Assembly: GCA_902476875.1 (NCBI GenBank)
Contig: CABSFC010000026.1
Location: forward strand, 1-27,909
Source: an uncultured Oscillibacter sp.
GTDB taxonomy: Bacteria > Bacillota > Clostridia > Oscillospirales > Oscillospiraceae
Direction: 5' to 3'
DNA length: 27,909 bases
A program made the translations under genes and the position numbers. The notes beneath the pieces were generated by a model. That model saw only the letters and a list, made by a program, of their open reading frames with translations. It did no database searches and was not told the origin of the DNA. Below, piece by piece: positions 22,627 through 27,909 of the stretch; the stretch's first letter is position 1; every line of letters begins with the position of its first letter.

Positions 22627-23406
22627 ATGCTGTTCTATTTTACCGGTACGGGAAACAGCCTGTATGCTGCAAAGCAAATCGAGGAGGCTCCCCTGAGCAT
22701 CCCCCGGGTGATGAAACAGGCGGAGCTGGACTTCACGGCGGAGCAAATCGGGATCGTGGCGCCCATCTACGGCCACGAGGTCCCGAATATAGTCAAGGAG
22801 TTCCTGCGGCGGGGGAAATTCCACACGGACTATTTCTATATGGTCCTCACCTACGGGAACCGCCACGGCGGCGCGTCTGAACTGGCGTATCAGATGTGCC
22901 GGGAGCGCGGCATCCAGCCCAAGTACATCAATGTGATCATGATGGTGGACAACTGGCTCCCCAGCTTTGACATGAACGAACAGGTCAAGCTGGACAAAAA
23001 GGTGGAGGAGCATCTGGCGGAGATCATTGAGGATATTCACAGCCGCCGGGAGATGATCTCCCCTGTGACTGATACGGACCGGGCGGCCCACCGGCAGTTT
23101 TTAGATGGGATGAAGCGGTTTCCCGCTGATGTATGGCAGCATTTGCTCCGGGTCACGGACGCCTGTGTTGGCTGCGGCCTGTGCGCCAGGGTCTGCCCCT
23201 CCGCCTCGATTCGTCTGGAAGAGGGCAGGGCCGTCCACATCCCCGGAAACTGCCAGACCTGTCTGGCCTGTGCCCATCTCTGCCCCCAAAAGGCGATCCA
23301 GTTGAATATCCCGGAAAAGAACCCCGACGCCCGCTACCGCAATCCACATGTCGCGCTGAATGAGATCATTCAGGCCAACAATCAGGCAGAAGTCAAGGCA
23401 AATTGA
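22627..23406 (+). CDS. EFR1-type flavodoxin-ferredoxin fusion
   Basis: The 259-residue cytosolic protein has an N-terminal flavodoxin-like domain (MLFYFTGTGNSLYAAKQIEE, then GIVAPIYGHEVPNIVKEF) and a C-terminal two-[4Fe-4S] ferredoxin with ligands CVGCGLCARVCP and CQTCLACAHLCP, as in the EFR1 (EF-hand-less flavodoxin/ferredoxin) family. It probably moves electrons between FMN and low-potential donors. The ATG at 22627 follows AAGAAGGA by 6 bp; an ATG at 22609 overlaps the hydrolase stop but has no ribosome site. It could be the cytosolic electron entry for the exported redox proteins; that is inference. Confidence 0.93.
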   Translation: MLFYFTGTGNSLYAAKQIEEAPLSIPRVMKQAELDFTAEQIGIVAPIYGHEVPNIVKEFLRRGKFHTDYFYMVLTYGNRHGGASELAYQMCRERGIQPKYINVIMMVDNWLPSFDMNEQVKLDKKVEEHLAEIIEDIHSRREMISPVTDTDRAAHRQFLDGMKRFPADVWQHLLRVTDACVGCGLCARVCPSASIRLEEGRAVHIPGNCQTCLACAHLCPQKAIQLNIPEKNPDARYRNPHVALNEIIQANNQAEVKAN

Positions 23407-23426
23407 AAGGAAGGATGGATGACTGT

Positions 23427-24527
23427 ATGAAAGACTTTCAGCTGAGAAATGACACAAAGCTGCTGTTCCGCAATGATCCAACATCAGACCTGGCGGCGCT
23501 GGCCGCAGGAAAAAAAGTCCTGTTGGTTTATGGAGGCGGCTCCGCGAAAAAGAATGGCTGTTACGGCGATGTGAAAAACGCGGTGGAGCACGCTGGCGGC
23601 GTTTTCTTTGAATTCGGCGGCGCGTCCCGGGAACTGGCCGACATCGAAAAAGGCATCCGCCTTGTGAAAGAGAACGGGATCGATCTGGTGATCGGCACCG
23701 GCGGCGCAAGCATCATGGACTGCGCAAAGCTGATCGCCTTTGGCGCTTATCACACGGCTGACCTCTGGGAGTATGTCAAGGAAACCAAAAACCCGTATGG
23801 TCTGGAAAAGATGCCGCTGATCCTGATGCCCACCTATCCCTCCAGCGGTTCGGAGTATGGCCTGGGCGCGGTGTCGGCGGACGCCAGAACCGGGGACTTT
23901 GGCACAGCCTATGGCATCGCGGCGGATACGGCCATTCTTGTACCGAAATACTCCATGTCCCTGGGCACGGAAATGACCGCTTATACCGGACTGGTCACGC
24001 TGGTTCAGCTGTCCGCCTCGACCATTGGAGACCGGAATCCCGTGTCCTACGATATGGGCATTTCTGTGATCCGGAATGTCCTTGGGGCGGCAAAGAAGCT
24101 GAAAGAGAACCCGCAGGACGCCGACGCCCGGGGCGTGATCCTCTATGGAGCGTCCATCTCCACCTCCGGCCGGCTGGGGCTTGGGAAAGAGGAAAATTAC
24201 GCCTATGACATCTATGAGCTGGAATTTGTCCCGGAGGTCCTGTACGGCGCCTCTTACCGCAAGAGCCTGACCACGCTTTTTCCCCGGTTCCTGAAAACGA
24301 TGGCAAAATACCATGACGCCGATATTCGCCGCTACTTTCAAGATGTCTTTGGATATGAAGGCAGCGCTGAGGAATCCGCCAACGAGATGGTAGAACTCTT
24401 TACGGAGCTTGGCGTGGATATGTTCTTTGACGGCGAGGCTTCCCGGGAGGAGATCAAAGAGATCGATATTTCTTCGATGCTTTCCCTGGATGAGATCACG
24501 GGCATTGTGGTGGATTGTCTTCGTTGA
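23427..24527 (+). CDS. Fe-alcohol-dehydrogenase homologue lacking the metal ligands
   Basis: The 366-residue product has the fold signatures of the iron-dependent alcohol dehydrogenase/dehydroquinate synthase superfamily: the NAD(P) loop (LLVYGGGSAKKNGCYGDV), GTGGASIMDCAKLIA and PTYPSSGSEYG. However, where the canonical paralogue at 26440 has the ligands Asp and His (GAFDTLSHAMETY) this one has Val and Gln (GLVTLVQLSAS), and the two later His (HQIEHQLG, NHGQGLAV) align with Tyr (DIYELEF, LYGASYR). All four metal ligands are thus replaced. It may be a metal-free oxidoreductase, a different enzyme or a structural relative. AAAGGAAGGA precedes the ATG at 23427; it lies 20 bp after the EFR1 gene. 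Confidence 0.88.
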   Translation: MKDFQLRNDTKLLFRNDPTSDLAALAAGKKVLLVYGGGSAKKNGCYGDVKNAVEHAGGVFFEFGGASRELADIEKGIRLVKENGIDLVIGTGGASIMDCAKLIAFGAYHTADLWEYVKETKNPYGLEKMPLILMPTYPSSGSEYGLGAVSADARTGDFGTAYGIAADTAILVPKYSMSLGTEMTAYTGLVTLVQLSASTIGDRNPVSYDMGISVIRNVLGAAKKLKENPQDADARGVILYGASISTSGRLGLGKEENYAYDIYELEFVPEVLYGASYRKSLTTLFPRFLKTMAKYHDADIRRYFQDVFGYEGSAEESANEMVELFTELGVDMFFDGEASREEIKEIDISSMLSLDEITGIVVDCLR

Positions 24528-24661
24528 CAGGGATATGCCCTGCATCTGCCAACCTGCTTTTTGTGTCAAGGGACAGGTTTGAACCTGCTGCCCATTCAGA
24601 GTGAACTAAGCAGACACACTTAAAATCGTCTGCAAATTTGAATGATGCGAGGAACATGATG

Positions 24662-26356
24662 ATGAAACGGTTTTTAGGATTGGTTCTAACGGTTGTTATG
24701 TTATTCGCGCTCGGCACAATCGCCTTTGCCGCCGTCAGTGACACCGGCTTTTCCGACGTGGCGGCCAACGACTGGTTTGCCGATTCAGCGATATATGTCC
24801 GGGATCATGGCCTGATGAACGGGAACACCGCCACCACCTTCAACCCCAACGGCACCACCACCCGGGGCCAGATCGCCGCCATCCTCTATCGGGCTTCCGG
24901 CAGCCCCGCCGTCACCGGCGGCACCACATTCCCTGATGTGGCGGGCACCGCCTATTATGCGCCAGCGTCCCGGTGGGCCTCTGCCAACGGCGTTGTCACT
25001 GGCTACACAAACGGGAATTTCGGCCCCAATGATCCCATCACCCGCCAGCAGCTGGCCGCCATCCTGTGGCGCTACGCCGGCAGCCCCGCCGCATCCAGGG
25101 GCGCGGATTTCGCGGATGAGAGCGCTATTTCCTCCTATGCCTCCACCGCCGTGGACTGGGCCAGGGACAACGGCATCATCACCGGCAGGGCCGGCAATCT
25201 CTTTGACCCCAACGGCCGTGCCACCCGTGCCCAGGTGGCGGTGATCCTGCACCGGTACATGGAATTGCTGGACGCCGATGGGCCTGACGCCACTCCCGGC
25301 GTCTCGGATGGTTCCCGCATCCTGGTAGCCTACTTCACTGTCCCCGAGACCTCCGGCGTGGACGCCGTGGCCAACGCCAGCCGCGTGGTGGAGAACGGGC
25401 GGGTGGTGGGCAATGTGGAGTTCATCGCCCGCGCCATCCAGGAGGAGACCGGCGCCGACATCTTCGCCATTGAGACGGTCCAGACCTATCCCGGCACCCA
25501 TGAGGCCCTGCTGGACTTTGCCGCCGCCGAGATGGCTGCCAATGCCCGGCCCGCCCTGTCCACTCGCATCAGCAATCTGGCGGACTACGACGTGATCTTC
25601 CTGGGCTACCCCATCTGGAACGCCGACCTGCCCATGCCCCTCTACACCTTCCTGGACACCTATGATCTCAGCGGCAAGACCGTGATCCCCTTCACCGCCC
25701 ACGGCGGCAGCGGCTTTGCCGGCACCATCAGCACCATCGCGTCGGAGGAGCCCCGGGCCGAGGTGGAGCGCAACGGCTTCTCCGTCTCCCGCAGCAGTGT
25801 GGCCGATTCCAGAAGCGATATTATTGACTGGGTGCGGGAACTGGGCTATACGCAGACACAGACCCCCGCACAGCCTGAGCCCATTCCCACTCCCGGCAAT
25901 GATGTGGATGTGCTGGTAGCTTACTTCTCTCAGACCGGCAACACGGAGGAGGTCGCCCAGCGGATCGCGGACTACACCGACGGCGATCTGGCGGAGATCC
26001 AGCGGGCTACCGATTACCGGGACCTCCAGAGCGAGGCCCAGGCGGAGATCGAAAGCGGCGCTCAGCCCGACATCACCGTGGATGTGGACAACATCGACGA
26101 GTACGAGGTCATCTTCATCGGCTATCCCATCTGGTGGGACGAAGCCCCGGCCATGATCGCCACCTTCCTGGCGGAAAACGACTTTGAGGGCAAGATCCTC
26201 GCGCCCTTCTGCACCAGCGCCTACAGCCCCATTGACAACAGCCTGCATATCTTCCGGGAGCTGGCTCCTGAAGCTGATCTGGCGGACGGATTCACCGCCA
26301 ACAATCTGAATTTGGTTCAGGCGTGGGTGGATGAGGTCTTGGAACAGGCCGCGTAA
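24662..26356 (+). CDS. Surface protein: three SLH repeats fused to two flavodoxin domains
   Basis: The 564-residue product has a Sec signal peptide (cleavage after AFA, about residue 23), three S-layer-homology repeats (about 27-72, 88-133, 148-193; e.g. ATTFNPNGTTTRGQIAAILY, GNFGPNDPITRQQLAAILWR), flavodoxin domain 1 (about 219-396) and, after a Pro/Thr linker, flavodoxin domain 2 (about 414-564). Domain 1 is the long-insertion type, almost a copy of the lipoprotein flavodoxin at 19131, with GNV instead of GNT. Domain 2 has the classical FMN loop AYFSQTGNTEEVAQ. SLH repeats bind pyruvylated wall polymers, so FMN domains would sit on the cell surface. Of three adjacent ATG codons, 24662 is best spaced from AGGA (8 bp). 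No 22-bp box was found upstream. Confidence 0.9.
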   Translation: MKRFLGLVLTVVMLFALGTIAFAAVSDTGFSDVAANDWFADSAIYVRDHGLMNGNTATTFNPNGTTTRGQIAAILYRASGSPAVTGGTTFPDVAGTAYYAPASRWASANGVVTGYTNGNFGPNDPITRQQLAAILWRYAGSPAASRGADFADESAISSYASTAVDWARDNGIITGRAGNLFDPNGRATRAQVAVILHRYMELLDADGPDATPGVSDGSRILVAYFTVPETSGVDAVANASRVVENGRVVGNVEFIARAIQEETGADIFAIETVQTYPGTHEALLDFAAAEMAANARPALSTRISNLADYDVIFLGYPIWNADLPMPLYTFLDTYDLSGKTVIPFTAHGGSGFAGTISTIASEEPRAEVERNGFSVSRSSVADSRSDIIDWVRELGYTQTQTPAQPEPIPTPGNDVDVLVAYFSQTGNTEEVAQRIADYTDGDLAEIQRATDYRDLQSEAQAEIESGAQPDITVDVDNIDEYEVIFIGYPIWWDEAPAMIATFLAENDFEGKILAPFCTSAYSPIDNSLHIFRELAPEADLADGFTANNLNLVQAWVDEVLEQAA

Positions 26357-26369
26357 TCCGGCTAAAAGA

Positions 26370-26401
26370 CGGTGCCTGTATCGTTCCTGATACAGGCACC
26401 G
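26370..26401. terminator. Hairpin after the SLH-flavodoxin gene
   Basis: Perfect 13-bp arms (26370-26382 and 26389-26401; CGGTGCCTGTATC) with a 6-base loop. No T-tract follows on the plus strand, so it may slow rather than stop transcription into the next gene 38 bp on. Confidence 0.6.
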
Positions 26402-26439
26402 CAGCCACATATCAATAAAATCAGTAAGGAGTGTTTACT

Positions 26440-27621
26440 ATGGACAATTTTGTGTTTGAGTATCCCACCAAGGTGTATTTCGGCAAAGGCGCGGCGGCGG
26501 AGCATCTTGCCAAGGCCTTGAGCGCCTACGGTCCCAACGTGATGTTGGCTTACGGCGGCGGTTCCATCCGGGCCAACGGCATCTATGGCGAAATTATGCA
26601 GATTCTCAACAATGCGGGAAAGACCGTCACCGAGTTCTCTGGCATCATGTCCAACCCCACCTACGCCAAGGCGCGGGAAGGGGCGGCGCTGGCCCGTGAA
26701 AAGGAGATCGACTTCATTCTGGCGGTGGGCGGCGGCTCCGTCATCGACTGCTGCAAGGTGGTGGCGGCCCAGGCCAGGACGGAGGAGGACATCTGGGAGA
26801 TGGAGTTCACCGCCCACAAATTCCCCACCCAAGCCATTCCAATGGGCGCGGTGGTCACCGCCTCCGGCACCGGCGCGGAGATGAATGGCGGCGCGGTCAT
26901 CACCAACGAGGAGAAGAACATCAAAACAGGCATCTTTGCCGCCGCGCCCCGCTTCGCCATTCTGGACCCGGTCTATACCATGTCCGTCCCCTATCCCCAG
27001 GTGATCTCCGGGGCCTTTGACACCTTGAGCCACGCCATGGAGACCTACTTTGGCCGCTCCGACCGGGACAATGTGTCCGATGATGTGGCCGAGGCCGTCA
27101 TGCGCAACACCATCCGGAATATGCGCACCCTGCTCCGGGAACCGGACGACTACACCGCCCGAAGCAATCTGATGTGGGACTCCGCCATGGCGGAGAACGG
27201 TATCCTGAAGGTGGGCCGCCTCACCGACTTTGAGTGCCACCAGATCGAGCATCAGCTGGGGGCCTACACCGACTGCAACCACGGCCAGGGATTGGCGGTG
27301 ATCCATCCGGCCTACTACCGCCATATCTGCCAGGCGGCCCCCGCCAAGTTTGCCCGGTTCGCGGTGAATGTCTGGGGCATCTCCCCGGAGGGCAAGACCG
27401 AGGAGGAGCTGGCCGCTGCCGGTATCGACGCGCTGGCGGACTTTATCCAAGAGTGCGGCCTGCCCACCCGTCTGCGGGACCTGCGCATGAAAGCGGATGC
27501 CGCGTCCCTGCTGATCCCGGAGCGGCTGAAGGAGATCGCGGACAGCTGCAATACCTTCCCCAACGGCTATAAGCGGCTCACCCACGAAGATATCTATGAC
27601 ATTTTTATGGAATGTCTGTAA
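26440..27621 (+). CDS. Iron-containing alcohol dehydrogenase (butanol-dehydrogenase type)
   Basis: A 393-residue NAD(P)H-dependent aldehyde/alcohol oxidoreductase of the BdhA/YqhD group. It has the cofactor motifs YGGGSIRANGIYGE and AVGGGSVIDCCK, and all four metal ligands: Asp and His in GAFDTLSHAMETYF, His in HQIEHQLGAY and His in NHGQGLAVIHPAY. AAGGAG lies 8 bp before the ATG at 26440; a GTG three codons earlier overlaps that site. It serves as an internal reference for the degenerate homologue at 23427. It probably reduces aldehydes during fermentation; the specific substrate cannot be told from sequence. Confidence 0.95.
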   Translation: MDNFVFEYPTKVYFGKGAAAEHLAKALSAYGPNVMLAYGGGSIRANGIYGEIMQILNNAGKTVTEFSGIMSNPTYAKAREGAALAREKEIDFILAVGGGSVIDCCKVVAAQARTEEDIWEMEFTAHKFPTQAIPMGAVVTASGTGAEMNGGAVITNEEKNIKTGIFAAAPRFAILDPVYTMSVPYPQVISGAFDTLSHAMETYFGRSDRDNVSDDVAEAVMRNTIRNMRTLLREPDDYTARSNLMWDSAMAENGILKVGRLTDFECHQIEHQLGAYTDCNHGQGLAVIHPAYYRHICQAAPAKFARFAVNVWGISPEGKTEEELAAAGIDALADFIQECGLPTRLRDLRMKADAASLLIPERLKEIADSCNTFPNGYKRLTHEDIYDIFMECL

Positions 27622-27738
27622 GATGAAAAGGGAAGAGCAGATATAACGGGGCCATGAGAAAGGAATATGACACAAATTATTAGAATTATCGGAATATTCA
27701 TAACATAGCATTTAATGACAGCAAAAAAGGTTAAGCAT

Positions 27739-27812
27739 CTGGCGGCGGGGAGAGCCTGTTTTTCTCCCACTACGATCCCAAAACCGTGGAGTGGTTCATG
27801 TCGATCCTGTAA
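27739..27812 (+). pseudogene. Possible C-terminal gene remnant
   Basis: The plus strand reads GGGESLFFSHYDPKTVEWFM SIL and a stop at 27810-27812, which looks like a protein C-terminus, but no coding sequence leads into it. The rest of 27622-27909 shows no gene, hairpin or repeat I can support. Confidence 0.3.
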
Positions 27813-27909
27813 AGGTTCCGCATATGCGTCCGAAAACTGCAAAAACAGTTCATCTGCATGGATTGAGATGCCGGTGAGATAGGAAACGGAATAAACAGGC
27901 CGGCTGGAA

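Noticed and set aside
19131..26356. Twin-arginine export of the flavodoxins with FMN pre-bound
   Set aside because: No RR motif is present in either signal peptide; both look like ordinary Sec (one lipoprotein) signals.
24785..26410. 541-codon minus-strand frame opposite the SLH-flavodoxin gene
   Set aside because: Shadow of repetitive GC-rich coding sequence; the plus strand has unmistakable domains and a signal peptide.
1..27909. tRNA/rRNA genes, CRISPR arrays, FMN riboswitch, insertion-sequence transposases
   Set aside because: Looked for characteristic folds, repeats and protein motifs and saw none that could be supported.

Overview
The window looks like chromosomal DNA of a GC-rich gut clostridium of the Oscillospiraceae type (Flavonifractor/Lawsonibacter-like; inferred from GC-rich codon use, Firmicute ribosome binding sites, SLH-type surface anchoring, and the mix of flavodoxin, iron-alcohol-dehydrogenase and YtrA-type GntR genes). 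No tRNA, rRNA, CRISPR array or intact integrase/transposase was seen.

Layout. (1) 1-2477: housekeeping end: a partial unknown gene, a consensus promoter, greA and lysS. (2) 2478-6381: an AT-rich island bounded by two copies of the lysS 3' end (2455-2474 and 6356-6375) and by arrays of TTACCCC repeats, as expected of an integrated element that has lost its integrase. It carries a translationally coupled pair (a papain-like cysteine-peptidase-fold protein and an unknown protein with a winged-helix-like tail), an XRE repressor, and a zinc-ribbon membrane protein behind a consensus promoter. (3) 6382-7280: gene remnants and hairpins. (4) 7281-11091: a LysR regulator divergent from a cytosolic flavodoxin, an aldo-keto reductase, a lipoprotein alpha/beta hydrolase and a deletion-fused SDR scar. 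(5) 11368-14629: a lipoprotein with two cyclophilin-like domains, divergent from an OmpR-type two-component system. (6) 14696-18942, minus strand: a block of broken genes (SpoVB/MurJ-like flippase, DUF368/PopT translocase, PAP2 phosphatase, EamA protein, sensor-kinase fragment) around one intact GntR gene: a relic envelope/undecaprenyl-lipid module. (7) 19131-27621: a redox cluster: lipoprotein flavodoxin, DUF4405 haem membrane protein, lipoprotein ApbE, lipoprotein hydrolase, EFR1 flavodoxin-ferredoxin, an Fe-ADH homologue without its metal ligands, a surface protein with three SLH repeats fused to two flavodoxin domains, and a canonical Fe-ADH.

How it may work together. A near-identical 22-bp box (two TCACA-containing halves repeating every ~12 bp) lies exactly 13 bp upstream of a -10-like hexamer in three places: before the cyclophilin-like lipoprotein, before the response regulator, and before the lipoprotein-flavodoxin operon. 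The simplest reading is that the intact two-component system controls itself and two sets of exported proteins. The exported flavodoxins, ApbE and the DUF4405 protein suggest electron transfer outside the membrane, with a flavodoxin tethered to the wall through SLH domains; this function is inference. The most novel-looking items are this surface-flavodoxin system with its shared box, and the two-gene peptidase cassette in the lysS-associated island.
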